Below, piece after piece: positions 9,901 to 21,673 of a stretch of 64,000 nt of DNA. Every line of letters starts with the position of its first letter. Within the stretch, counting starts at the first letter, position 1. This DNA comes from Brachyhypopomus gauderio (Eukaryota; Chordata; Actinopteri; Gymnotiformes; Hypopomidae), in contig NC_135219.1 of NCBI RefSeq assembly GCF_052324685.1, positions 22,924,316-22,988,315 on the forward strand, in the 5' to 3' direction. The position numbers and the translations under genes were made by a program. The notes beneath the pieces were generated by a model. That model was not told the DNA's origin. It saw only the letters and a list, made by a program, of their open reading frames with translations, and searched no databases.

Positions 9901-12900
9901 AATAATCATTTAGTGTTAGAAGGGGAGGGACAACTGTGAATTTTGATTGGACATGAATTTAAGTAGATTTCTCGATGGGACCAATTAGGTTTACAAATTT
10001 ATATGTAATTCATTGGCCCTTTGGCGAGCTATTCGGAAAGGGGTGGCGAGCTACTGGTAGCTCGCGAGCGACGTGTTGGAGACCCCTGGTCTAAGGTTAT
10101 AATGCTTCGAATCATTGTTATACCAGCATAGTATAATACTGATAATACATGTATATGGATTACAGATGTCATTTATCACTATTTTAGTACACCCCCAAAC
10201 AATATAAACAAAACATTGTCATGCTGCTTTGCTGGCTTCTGATACCTCATCTGGACTGCTGCCAAAGCATATATCTATTAATCTTTGTAATCTATGTAAC
10301 ATGGCTTCTTTAAGTATTGGGTATCACCTGGCCAGCGTTAAGCAGTGGTATGCAGCAGCAGTCTGTGTGATATAAGGAGTTTGTGCTTTGTACCTACTTC
10401 TGTTGGCAAGGACAATGTGAGCTTACAAGCAAGACTAGACTTGAATGTTTTATTGCAGTCAGTTGATTGTGCCAGCACCCCACTCCCCAGAATGCCAATC
10501 CCACATGCCAAAATATCCATTATCATAATCTATTATTATTTAAAATGCAGTATGATCTGCAGGTCTTAATTTCATATGCTGGTCTGAAGATTGAACGTGT
10601 CCTCTACAGTTCTGTCTGTGTTTCATGTCCAGGTTCAGTGGAGCCTCCCCAGCTCCACTCTCCAGGGTGGAGGAGAGAGAGAGTGGGGAGACTTCACCGG
10701 AGCGGAGGACATCTTCAACCCTTGCTCCCAGACATCTTCGAAGCAGCTAACCCCAGTGATGCTGGTAGAGGTGACTTATTGATGTTGGCTTTACTTTATA
10801 TGTCATTGAAATACCTGTACAAAATGTAGAATTTATAATGTTGCATCATTTGTTTTGTGTTAAAATATTGCTAAATACGATATTTGGGAACAAGGAGATC
10901 AGTTAGTCAGAAACTTCACTCAGGTGTCAAGTGAGCGGAGCTAAACTCATGAGCATGGATGCCCTTTCCCACGCAGGTTTGCCCAAATCCAGCCGCTTGC
11001 TACCTGGGAACCCCCCCGGGTATTTCTTACTGCCCTCCTACCCTCTGGCCACTCTTCCGGGAGTGCAGCGAGATACAAGCCCTCGGCGCAGAGACCCGGG
11101 CCCGTGGAGGGACAGTACTGGTGAGTGCATGGCTACGTTGCTAAGAACGTGCTAGGCACACACAGTGAGGCATGGCTGGTTATTTGGGTGCCCGCTTAAG
11201 TTAAGTTGGTCTTGCACTAAGCTTGTCTTGCACTTGTTCCCACGTCAGTGGTAAATTGATGAGCAGATCTAATTTTGTGGTCATATATTCTATATGAATT
11301 TAATTTTAACCAACAAATGTGCATATACGTAGATCATTTATAGTCACCACTTGTCAAATGTACAAAATACTTAAATTCAAATTTGATGATCTTCATCTGA
11401 CATGGTTTCACTCAGTAATGGAACAGTGTCTAGCAGAGGCGAGATGTGCTAGCCATTAGCAGAGCTAGGCTAATGTATCTACCAGTATCAGAATTAAAAT
11501 AATTCTGAATTGTGCCAAAATAATTAAATTGAATCAAATTGTAAAACTGGGTCACACATATACTGAAGCTCTGATAAATGTCTTCCTGCTTCTGGGCTCA
11601 CGGATGCCCTGCTTTCAGTTATTCAGTACTACTTCATTGTGCTGCCATTACATGAATTGTAGCAAGATGCATATGAGAAGTTGCCGTTCTCGGTCCATCT
11701 TGCTTGAATCATATTTCAGTGGCACTTTCAGATAAAGAAACATGCAACGTAGTACTAAGGCACTGAGAAATGTTATGGTGAGGTAATTTCTGCTAATGGC
11801 CTTATTCACCCATGCAGGTGAAGTTGGCTCCAGCAGGTGTTCCAAACTGCCTGTGCTCACTTCACGCACGAGAGGGACCTCGTCAGGACTGATGAGACCT
11901 TCTCCGCCCACCTCCCCAGTGGAAGCCCTGCAGGAGGAGAAGCCTGGCAGGAACCTCCACCTGGACCTCGCCCTCATACATGACCCAGATGAGGAGCCAG
12001 TGGACAAGGAGGAGGTCAGTAGGAACATATATCATGTTGTACATAGTTGGAGTATCTCAGTCTCAGATGCATTAGTTTAACTAGTAAGTAAGTTTATTTA
12101 TAAAGCACATTTTTTATGACGGAGTCAACCAAAGTGCTGTATAGAGGCTAAAAAGTACAATATATGCCCAACTCATAAAGAAAAAACATGTAGAATTTTA
12201 CATAGCATAAAACATTTAAAATACATACAAATACACCAACTGATTACACCAACTGATACAACATAACTGATAGATTTCTTTGGTTGCTGCCTGCAAATGT
12301 TACTCAAGTGTTGTACTTTCTGGATTTTAATGCATAAACACAGCATTGGTCCTAATATAAGCTGACAAACCTAACGTCTGTGTTTACATAATAAAGGCCC
12401 TGTAGCATCCCAGTATTAAATCTGACCATGCATGCGATATGCTTTGCTTAGGTGTCCAAATATGATGAGATGATGTTTCCTTCTGCTGATGCTACATTTG
12501 CGTTTATCTCAGTTGTTAAGGATATCAACATAGTCCTAGCACTATGAGAGGGAGCATTGTCTGGTTGAGAGTATCCATCTCACTTTGGGTATATGGTGGC
12601 TGTGAATAAATAAATTAACCTAGTTAAGATATGAAGAGTTTGGTTCCAAAACGCTATAAATCCATTTTGATCAATTTGAGTAAAAATGTGTTTTCTTTAA
12701 GTGGTAGGCTGAAAACCACAGTTTTTTGTTTCAAACTATCAAATACCATACTAAGGTTAAAAAAACACAAATTAAATCAAGATTTTAATATTTAAAGATT
12801 TATTTAAAAAAAACAATTCATTTTTTCACAAAACGCAATAAATCCATGCCATGTTTTTTTCAAAATGTCTTATATATCCTTTGTCATTATTAGAAATTTT

Positions 12901-15900
12901 TTTTGACTGAAAATGTGCAAAATACAATAATAAATAACTGTAAATTGTACATCTTAATATAATAGTTTGACCATTGGGCCTAAAAACACAAATTCATATA
13001 ATATATAAATTTATATTATTATAATATAATAACCCTGCTCCTAGCTTGGTTATGAACAACCCCCAGCAAACAGTGTTTGTACATGAGTCACAGAGCTAAA
13101 TCTTTTCCACGTTTGATAATTTTGCGAGCTAAACGTGCGCACTTTAGCCAGTCCGTCTATTTCGCGGCAATGTAACGATTCTCGGTTAGGGGCTGGATAG
13201 TCTGCCGCTGATATTCTGCCGCCGACAGTGGGACTGGTCAGAACCTGGGCATTGATAAAATAAAATAAATATATCTCTTTTTCCAATAACTGCTATACGA
13301 ACAGGCTCCTCTATATCATCAAAACCGTTCATTTTTGCGGACTTTGAGAGTGAAAAACGAGACATATTTTAACAAAGTAAGCTACATGAAATGCCGGGCG
13401 GCTCAACAGGTCGCGTGCTATGATGTTTACATTCCGTATCTGGTGGTGCACTGTGATTGGATGAGTGGAGATGTGGCGTACTGCGGGAAATCAGGATTGG
13501 CGATTGTTGCATTTTGGAAGGAAAGAGAGAAAGCAGGGCAGTATTACACGGCGGATGTGGCGTTTTGATAAAAATTGAATATTGGCTTTTCAAGAGTGGT
13601 CACATACCATTCTGATTCTAACTCTTTTTTTTTTTAACTGCATTTATCGCGTTTCGGAACCAAACTCTTCATATATTCTGGCATCAAGGCATTGATATGT
13701 AGTTAATAATAATAGACCCAGTAAATGTCATTTACCTAACATACAGGGAGGATCCAGCTTTAAACTGGGCAAAATTTGTGTTTCTTTGGTCATTCAATAC
13801 TTGTATAGTATTGTTGTATGTACTTGTACTTGACGGATATAGTGGGTATGGGCAGTTGCACTTGGGCTGACAGACTCTTTATTTTTCAGATGATGAACTC
13901 CCTGCGCCTCTTGCGTAAAAGAGTGGCTAAGAAGCGGGCTAAGGTGAATGCAAGTGGCAGAGAAGCAATGTTGCCTCCACTCACCAAACCTGCTGGCCGA
14001 GAGCCACTCCGTGCCTTCAGGCCTGCCAAAGGTGAGCTCACTCTTTTGCTCTCCTGGAAATGGCATCCAAACCATTTGTTGCAGCAACAACAACAAAAAA
14101 AGTAAAAGAAAAAAGTATTAAAAAAGTAAAAACTGCTTTGAAAGCCCTATACTACAAACAAAAAGCCCCTGCTGATCCTCTTGTACATTGCTATACCTGC
14201 ACCCATTAACATTGTTTTTCTGCACCATGAAGAAACCACTATGAAACCAGAAGTTATATTTGAGATTTTTGATAGAGTATGTGTTAATATGTATTGTGCT
14301 TTTCAGGATCTCAAGTGCAAAGCACCAGGGCGTCCCCTGCTGACGACATGTCTGAAGGAGTAATTGGCAGAGGTTGGAATTGGTTTGCTGTTAACACTGC
14401 ATTACACAACACAATGTTTTAAATCTAGTTCTCCATGTTGAATAATGTTTTGCTGTCTTCAGGCTGATTTGACCAAAGTTGAGCTGATAGCCCTAAAAGT
14501 CCTAGTCAGTTTGTTTGGGTTCTGGTAAAGTGTGAGTGTCTTTTGTTTTATGGTGCCTGTCATGCATTTATAGCAGTTAACACTTATTGGGACACTTGTA
14601 AAGCTGCTTTGTGACAACAACTGTTGTAAAAAGCGCTATATAAATACATTTTGATTGATTGATTGATTGGTATTCCTCTCTAGATGAACTCAAACCAGGA
14701 ACTCCCCGGAAGGATCCCTACTCGCAGCAGACTTTACGGCCCTTCTCCAAACCAGACCTCGCTCTCGCTCAGAGCTTCAGTCTGCTTAGCTCTGATGACT
14801 GGTAAGTCACACCTGCAAAATTCTGAAGCATTTGGCTAGGGCAGGTTAAACAGCAAGTCATTTATGGTGTTCTGCATATATGGTAAGTATGCATGTATTT
14901 AGTGAAGTTTTTTCCTCTTTGTCCCTTTTCTTGTAGCATTTTTTCTTGCAGTAGCCGATGGTTACAGTGTGTGTCTATGTCCAATATCTTTATACAGGGA
15001 GAAGAAAATTGAAGGGTTGATGTTAATCCGTAGATTGGCTCAGCATCACTCTGATGTGCTTGGCAGCAGGCTTCATGAGGTCTGCATTGTTCTTATTCAA
15101 GAGGTAAGCCACTAGATTTGCTGACTGTGTATCGGTCTGAATTCTAAAATTGGCAGACACCATCAGCATGTACATATTACAGGTGATGTTGCTGACAAAG
15201 TCAAGTCAGCGTTAGCAAAGTACTTTGAAATTCATTTTTTATAAAAACATTTCTCATCTAATTGAAATTCAGATGGCATATCTAACTGTAATTAGTGATT
15301 AAGGTATTTCCGCCTACATAACACATTGCAGTGGTGGATTATACTTATTACGATGGCGGTGGCAGTGTTGGATGTGACTGAAACGAGCTGGAACGTCGTC
15401 TTTCCTGCAGGTGCAGAACCTGCGCTCTGCCGTGTCCCGCATGGCGGTGGTGTCCTTGAGGGAGTTGTACTCCAGCCTGCAGAAAGGGATGGACCAGGAA
15501 GTGGAGGCTACAGCTAAGGTCCTCCTTCACAAAGCAGCGGAGTCCAATGCCTTCATCAGGCAGGACGTGGACACAGCTCTGGACAGCATGGTGCAGAACT
15601 GCACCCCCATTCGGAGCATGAACGCCCTTCTCGCTGGAGGACTCTGGTCAGTTAGCCTGCAGTGAGCTTTAAACTGTGGCTTTCAGATAGCAACAACAGT
15701 CACAAGAAGCTAACAAAGCACTGATTTTGGCTGCTGTTTTTACTTTTCCATTGTTATTTCAAAATATTGCCCTGGCCTATATCAATATTTTTAGTTATTT
15801 ATCCTGTTAAATATTATTTTTATTGCATTCCACCTCCTCTCTTCTGATCCAAACTGCCCTTCACACCGCTTAAAGAATAGGCTAGTTAGCTAGCTTACAG

Positions 15901-18900
15901 AGGACATGCAAACATTTTCTGTTTAAAAAATACAGATGTACACTCACTGGTGCAAACTAAGCCATCGAATAGAATATGATAATTTGATTGTGCACTTAGA
16001 TCATACATATGGGTATTAAGTTTCTTTATAGAAGCTAAAAGTTGTAGGCCTACTGTATTCATTGATTGGATGGATTAATAGTTATTACCTTCTTTTTTTG
16101 AATGCCCTAATTTTTTTCCTTCTGTTTTCCTCAAAAGTCATCTGAATGCTGCAGTAAGAAAGTGTACTGCTCTGCACTTGGCTACTTTGGTAGAGAAGAT
16201 TGGCGCTGGCCGCTTATTGTCTGGGGCGAAAGACGTCATAGCGAGAATTATCCCTGCAGTCTCCAAGTTGGCACAGGACGCTTCCCAAGAAACCAGGTTA
16301 GTACTGGGATCAGAACGAGAATTCTACAAAGCTTATTCAGTTTCCCAGATACTAATCTTTTGCTGATTCTTTTAGTCTCCTAGTCTGATACTCTGAAGTC
16401 AGCAAATGCTGCTAAATTGTAGAGTAATAGAAGCACTATCATGTTTTCTACACACAGACGGCCTTGTAAAATTGTGACCTGGTAAGATAAATGGTCGGTG
16501 TGCTGTGAGTTACGGGTCTCTCACTCACGGTTCTCTCCTGTTTTGGGGTCTGTTCTTTGTCTCAGGCGCTTGGGCCGGCGTATGCTGCTGTTCCTGTCCT
16601 CCCACCATGACTTTGATAAGATGGTGGAAAAGTGCATCCCTGCCAAAGACCTGGCAACCATCAGGAACACTGTCCTCACTCTGAAATCCAAGGTAGCGAT
16701 TCATGTTTGGATACATGATGAGGATTTTTTTTTTATGCCATTCAGCCACTATGCCCCATGTTTACTCACTAAACAAAGCTTATTCACAAAACTTTTAGGT
16801 GAAACAGACTGCAATAAAAAAACCATCTAAACTGTGATGGTAGACATATATTGTAAACAAATAATAAAGTACAGGGCAGTGCGTGGCACCACACAGTGTA
16901 TTTACAGTAAGGCATGCACAGTGTAGTCCCAGACCCAGTAGTTAAAGGACAGAGCATGGTTCAAAATGAACCGGCTTGAAACCTTTGGGATAGAATCAAA
17001 GTATGAAGCAATATGTGGACTTCAATATCATCACTCCATGTTTTGTGGTGATTCGTACGTGTGTATTCCCAGGAGAGGACAAAGGTGTCTAGGAATGCGA
17101 AGATATAAGATGCGTCAGCCTCGTCTGGAGCAGCAAGAAGCTCCAGCCGCACAGGTGGAGCGTCAGAACACGCAACGAATGAAGCGTAGCCTTAGGCACA
17201 CGGTGAGGGACGTGAGCCCAGACGACGCGGCACCTCTGAAAGGTAACTGCTGATTTCGGCGAACGCTCCCCTCTTGTATCTTGAGAACCTTACCGTACCG
17301 CTTACCCGTGAACTCTATCCCAGCTGTGGAGTCATGCGTACCTCCTCCTCAGTTTGCCAGCAGGTGAATATTTAAACAGTTAATCAAAACAACAACAACA
17401 AAAAAGTGCATCCTGATTGGAACTGTTTGCAATTTTTGATGGTGTTGATGTTGGTTTAATTTGATTGCAGCCTTGTTCATTTTCTGTTTGGACACTATAA
17501 CCCAATCCTTGTGTTTTCTCTCTTGTGTGTGTTCAGCAAAGACAGCAGCAGAGCACACATCCACAGCATTGCAGACAAGACAGAGTACGTCAAGCATCTC
17601 AAGGCCCTGCTGGGTTCAAAAGACTTCAGCGAGCCCATCAAGGGCATTGATCAGCTGGTGGCCCACTGCGAGGACAACCCATATATGGTCGTGGGCAACA
17701 TGTTCCTGGTAACACATTTGAACTGAATAGATTTTTAATGTTTTCAGTAGCTTTCAGAAGTGATCTGTATGGGGGGTCATACGTTGGAGAACATTAAATG
17801 CTGGCACATCTGAAGAAATGTCAAAAGCTCAGATGCTTCAGAGTAGAAAATATTACAACAATCAGTTTTAACTATTACAGTGGAGGGCAGTCGTGTCCAT
17901 TGTTAGTGTGAGCTTGTTTTACAATGTATGTGAAGATTTCACCCAAGCGTATCCTTGAAATTGCATTAAACCAAAGAATCCAAGTGAATGACTTATGAAA
18001 AAATCAGTCGGTTGAAATGAAAGGGCTTGAAATCAAATCAGCTCCAGGGCTTAACGGCACTGATATGGTGAGTGCCTGATGAATGCATGGGCGGCTTGCT
18101 CTATACCTCTCTTCCTCTGCTACAGGTATTTGATGCTTTCAAAGCACGACTGCAAGGTTAACCTCTATGCCTTGGAGGCCTTACAGAAGATAATCACACT
18201 GCTCAGAGACAACCTGGTCCAAGTGGTCTACATCTTAGTCCCAGCTATAGTGGACAATCACCTCAACTCCAAGAATAACGCCATCTACATGGCAACAATA
18301 GGTGCCATTCAAGCTCTCATCAATAACCTTGGTGGGTTCTTTTCTCTCTTTACAAAACATCTTGAAGGACACATGCCACTGGGCTTTAGAAAAACAACAA
18401 CAATGATTGTGTTCTGTTTTACCTTTGTATCTTTTGATGAAAGGTTGCTAGGTTGGGGAAAAGGTTCACACAAATCAGTAAAAGAATGTTCTTGCTCTTT
18501 GGCTAGATGTTTGTGGTGCAGATCAAATGGAAATCTCCTTTCATATTAAGGCACAGTCCAATATAAAGAAAAAAATATTTCTGTAAGACTGACAGGAGAT
18601 CTTGCATTATCTGACAGCAGATAGTTAAATAATGGAGTTTACAGTGGATGTGCTTAGGCTCTTTTGTTCAATATACAGTGTCTAATCTTTTGTGGTTGTG
18701 TATACAGAAATATTCTACAAATTCAAATACATTATCAAAAAACAATTCTTTCAGAAAGTAATTCCACTGATATGCTAAGAGATGCCAGAGATAAAAAAAA
18801 AGATAAAAGATATTTACCAGAAATACTATAATTCCTATATTAATTAATAATATTTATAATATTGATAATAATCATTCCAGAGAGTTACCATAGTTACCAA

Positions 18901-19278
18901 ATACTGTCACTTTAGTTGAATTAAATCTTTCTAGGTTAAAAAAATGCTTCTGTAATAACCCAGTGCTGTCCAGGGTTGATTTATTTATCTTTGTTCCTTT
19001 TAAATATTCTTTTTATAGAGCTGGTTAGGGAACTCTACCCCTGCAAGCCACAACTGGTTGAGCAGAAGGTGCTTCCTCTGCTCTGGTACCTCCTGGGGAC
19101 CTCCAGCAACAGTGGTACGGTCCACGGGAGGGGTGGAAGCGTGAGAGGGGCCACTGTCCACCTATGCCAAGCCCTTCATGCCCACATGGGTCCGGCGCTG
19201 CTGGACTGCGCTGCTTCCCAACCTTCCAATATCCGCAAGAGCCTAAGAGAGTTTGTGAAGAACCTCCCGATCAACTGA
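6956..19278 (+). CDS. togaram2: TOG-array protein gene, TOGARAM2-like (crescerin family), with frame damage near its end
   Basis: Eighteen exons join with consistent phases: 6956-7043, 7578-7712, 8872-9036, 10633-10770, 10977-11120, 11818-12014, 13890-14031, 14307-14372, 14684-14801, 14998-15103, 15411-15646, 16138-16296, 16566-16692, about 17110-17242, 17324-17363, 17537-17708, 18126-18331 and 19019-19278. They total about 877 codons. The first 400 residues are Pro/Ser/Arg-rich and low in structure. Two TOG (HEAT-like) domains follow: one over exons 9-13 (VRKCTALHLATLVEKIG), one over exons 16-18 (VGNMFLVFDAFKARLQ, LVPAIVDNHLNSKN). Crescerins regulate microtubules in cilia. I place it with TOGARAM2 because no N-terminal TOG pair precedes the linker; TOGARAM1 is the alternative. 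The ATG at 6956 is the first in its exon. Exon 17 lacks about 14 bases of the expected frame, and an exon usual before the last one is absent. Confidence 0.72.
8341..8516. mobile_element. Short palindromic hAT-type element (TAGTGCTGTC ends) with 8-bp target duplication
   Basis: The ends TAGTGCTGTC... and ...CAGCACTA are nearly perfect inverted repeats of over 50 bases, extending through aaaagtcctcaccagg. It is flanked by aattaaat on both sides (8333-8340 and 8517-8524). The duplicated intron copy at about 11518-11530 has the uninterrupted target aattaaattgaatc, so the insertion is younger than the duplication. The core is closely related to the elements at 45088-45266 and 62565-62743, although their outer ends differ. 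Confidence 0.85.
8872..9036 (+). CDS. togaram2: Chimeric exon of the TOG gene built from two later exons
   Basis: The first part (GEVGSSRCSKLPVLTSR through MRPSPPT) is nearly identical to the start of the exon at 11818-12014. The second part (MLPPL to KPAGREPLRAFRPAKG) matches the end of the exon at 13890-14031. The intron upstream copies the intron before 11818; the intron downstream copies the intron after 14031. The fused exon is 165 bases, starts and ends in phase 1 like its neighbours, has good acceptor and donor sites, and contains no stop. If spliced in, it would add 55 residues to the disordered linker. Whether it is used cannot be told from DNA alone. Confidence 0.8.
9161..9368. other. 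Intron sequence between the duplicated segments
   Basis: It begins aggggagaccgggtatggtt and carries ggggagagttgtaac, which looks like part of a dispersed fish repeat, though I cannot name it. It separates the upstream duplicate from the downstream original block. Confidence 0.35.
9474..10088. mobile_element. hAT-type non-autonomous element with GTCTAAGG target duplication
   Basis: The ends are CAGGGGTCTCCAACC and ...GTTGGAGACCCCTG. The 8-bp duplication gtctaagg lies at 9466-9473 and 10089-10096. The paralogous intron segment at 8042-8049 carries a single gtctaagg with no insertion, giving an empty site. The element has no transposase frame. It inserted after the intragenic duplication, into the downstream copy. 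Confidence 0.88.
12015..12632. other. Intron of the TOG gene with a minus-strand LINE tail
   Basis: At about 12085-12170 the reverse strand reads gcactttggttgactccgtc ... tgctttataaataaac, an L2-type LINE or SINE tail. The rest is AT-rich intron without recognisable features. Confidence 0.5.
12633..13670. mobile_element. DNA transposon derivative with ~29-bp terminal inverted repeats
   Basis: The left end gaagagtttggttccaaaac and right end ggaaccaaactcttc are inverted repeats that extend through the acgc-tataaat / atttatcgcgt segment. The element is about 1.04 kb, sits in the intron between the exons at 11818 and 13890, and is flanked by atat on both sides. The interior has an AT-rich left half and a GC-richer right half (13050-13600). 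I see no recognisable transposase. The superfamily is not certain. Confidence 0.7.
14590..14668 (+). repeat. LINE/SINE 3' tail with (GATT)n
   Basis: The sequence aaagctgctttgtgacaaca ... aaaaagcgctatataaatac followed by attgattgattgattg is the standard fish L2-type 3' end with its microsatellite tail. It lies in the TOG gene intron just before the exon at 14684. Confidence 0.7.
15647..16137 (+). other. TOG gene intron, no features seen
   Basis: Ordinary AT-rich intron between the exons ending 15646 and starting 16138. No repeat border, exon or RNA gene is visible. Confidence 0.5.
18126..18331 (+). pseudogene. togaram2: Penultimate TOG-domain exon with an internal deletion
   Basis: In phase 0 the exon begins VFDAFKARLQ and then meets a stop (caaggttaacc). 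In a shifted frame it continues KVNLYALEALQK and runs open to the donor at 18332. Family members have a few residues between these parts, so about 14 bases appear lost at a ctgca repeat. A 220-base exon would also restore the phase-1 ending that the last exon requires. It is a host exon with a broken frame, unless the assembly has an error here. Confidence 0.7.
18332..19018 (+). other. Intron where a family exon is expected but not found
   Basis: TOGARAM proteins have about 35 residues (LLLQPFCTKAQFL-like) between the INNL and LVREL segments. I looked for this on the plus strand and found no matching frame. Joining 18331 to 19019 keeps phase (NL-E-LVREL), so the missing exon was probably of in-frame length. 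The stretch is otherwise AT-rich with no repeat borders. Confidence 0.5.
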
Positions 19279-19305
19279 GAGCTGCAAGCCAGACCTCCAG
19301 ACCAA

Positions 19306-19311
19306 AATAAA
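19306..19311 (+). terminator. Polyadenylation signal of the TOG gene
   Basis: AATAAA lies 27 bases after the TGA stop at 19276-19278. It is the first such hexamer downstream and a plausible 3' end signal, though very close to the stop codon. Confidence 0.5.
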
Positions 19312-20490
19312 GCCCAACATGGATTCTACTTGAAGATGGAGATGTTTGTGTATTTCTTACTGTGCCTGCACTTTAAATGAAAGAGAGAGGAAGAAAGTCA
19401 AACGTTTTTAACATTTTGAATTAGCAGAAAGCTAAATCCTTAAACTCAGAATTCCTTTTAAATAAGGAGCACAGATTTTAGCGAATCACATCAGGTTTAA
19501 CATGCCTAGGAGCTCTGCTCTTTTTGCACTTTGAAATACTAACACTTATCATGATAACTGTTGTCATGGTGACTATAGATATATATTGTTCTATGATTGT
19601 TATTTTCTGTTGACATATCCTGAGGTAACTGTGCAGAATGTAATTTATCACATGCACAAGGAACAAGGATCTATAGTCTTTTTGTTGTTTGGTATGTGTA
19701 ATGTGACTTTTCAATGAGGAGTCTTAAAAAATGAAAAAGCTACGACTCACAAAATTACTTTTGTATTCTATAGCCAGGGCTTAATTTGAGCCGGATCCTG
19801 CCGGAACAGGATCCAGGAACTCTCATTTTGAAGGGTGTGTTCCGGGAACTGTCTGCCTCGATCCAGTAACTTTCAAGCCTACTAATTATAAGTTATGAAG
19901 AAATCTGTATGCACTTCTGCACTTAAACACTTATAAAACACATGTAAATAATTTAAAAGTAATTTATATATACAAATTGGCTTGTTATTTTAACATTTGT
20001 GTGCCTAAGCGTTTTGTGATCCGGTGACATTGTGATTTTGTTTTGCGATCCGGTGACATTGTTGGCCTCTGACCCCTTGTCTCATGCCGCTGTTTGCGTT
20101 CTGGCATCGTTTGATTTTCAAAGTAAGCACTGTGTATAGCTAATAAGTGTAATGGCACAGTATTAACTTAACTCATTCTGTCAATAAAAGCTTGTTACTC
20201 CTATGATTGCAATTATATTTTTGTATGTGATAAAAACAATTGACAAACACATATAAAAACCAGAGGGCAGCAGATCATGTGAAAATATATTTGTGTAATT
20301 CTCAACTTTTGGCCATGACTGTAGACCAGGATAATGACACTACAGAATTTCTTCACAGAGCCTCAGCCAGGTGGAGTCAAGTTTCAGGTGGAGTCAAGAG
20401 CACACCACCTGAAACAAAATTCAAGACAAAATGAGTCCCGCCTGTATATTTACAAAGTACGGTGATAAAGCTATTGAATCAGTTTCTTTA
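19312..20490. other. Intergenic stretch, no gene seen
   Basis: A repeat-like piece starts near 19776 (gggcttaatttgagccggat), containing two near-copies of a short ggatcc-aggaac block. Two near-identical copies of gatccggtgacattgt occur near 20020-20065. No coding sequence is recognised. It ends in a poly-C run at about 20497-20510. Confidence 0.4.
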
Positions 20491-20514
20491 ACATCCCCCC
20501 CCCCCCCCCATCAG

Positions 20515-21460
20515 ACTCCACCATGTCAAGAGTAGAGGTGCACTTTTCTCGCCACAGACATTCAGAGCCCAGTGCAAAATCATCACAGGAGGAAACCTTC
20601 AGACTCCAGATTCAAGACTTAGTCAATCACGTACCTCATCCCCAGGATGCATGGACGATGTCCCCTGAAAGAGAAAACAATTGTCTTAGATTAACAGTCA
20701 TGGCCTTTTATTCTGAATTGGTCTTATGCTTGTTTCCCGTGTTAGACATCTGTGACCACTGAATTCTGTAACCAGAGACCACCATGCATGTGTCGTCAAG
20801 AAATAAGGTAGGGTCAAATCCTGTTAACTGCACATGGGTACTCAATCGTTGATTGTAGTTTATAAGGAAATTAAAGCTCATTTCAAAATGAATTATTTAT
20901 TTAGTGTGTATTTCTTGATTAAGATATGTGCTTGTATATACTTAGATATTTGTTAATGACATATTTGGCATTCTTAGCGAGGAGCAAAGTAAAATTTTCA
21001 TTGTATCTAAGGAAACCTGTTCCCTCTGTGCATGACAAACTCTGAATTTGAAAAGATTAGGTAGGCCTAAATGACGTTTTCACGCATGCAGACAATTATG
21101 TTTTACGTTGCATGAAAAAAATCTGTTGATTCTAAAGCTTTTGGTTAAACGTCAGCTTATTCATTTCCTATTTTCTACTAACAAATGCCTAGGGTGGTTC
21201 GTACGATTGATAACATTTCTTTTCTGACAAGAAGCAGCACTATCCAACTCCAATATTTATGAGTCTCTTGAACAGAAGTTGATGGTCACCGATACCGGTG
21301 CATCACCAGTTAAGGATGCCCTCGCCGGAATACCGAAAGGGTTCGCCCTGAAATATTAATAATCCCCTCAGTCTCTGCCATGTCATTAGTAGAGACGCAC
21401 TTTTGTCACAATGTACTTTTGGAGCCCAGTGCAAAACATCACGAGAAACTTTATTGGTAT
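20515..21460 (+). repeat. Diverged direct repeat pair upstream of the piggyBac element
   Basis: 20519-20590 (ccatgtcaagagtagaggtg ... gagcccagtgcaaaa) resembles 21376-21442 (ccatgtcattagtagagacg ... gagcccagtgcaaaa) at roughly three quarters identity by eye. The pair may be remnants of one dispersed repeat family. No gene is seen between them. Confidence 0.4.
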
Positions 21461-21673
21461 ATGCACAGTAAAGAAACGTGTTGCTCTGTACAACGAAATA
21501 GTAATAAAGGATAAAATAAGCATGCAACATTATGATAAGTATTCATAAATGGAAATGTAAACGAAACAGAAATATAAACTGCTAAGAAGTTTATGTACAT
21601 ACAGTCATTGTGCAGTAGCGAGCTACATTGCTTGTTGTCAGACTGGTATGAAAACCCAATAGACTCAGCACAC

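Noticed and set aside
10345-10569. Small frame before the exon at 10633
   Set aside because: It lies in an intron, ends in AT-rich sequence and is not preserved in the duplicated intron context.
13335-13593. Open frames inside the inverted-repeat element at 12633-13670
   Set aside because: They lie in the GC-richer interior, lack transposase motifs and occur on both strands, so a gene is not supported.
20523-20762. Possible small gene with a start codon after a poly-C run
   Set aside because: The same sequence recurs diverged at 21376-21442, which points to a dispersed repeat; no motif or splice context.
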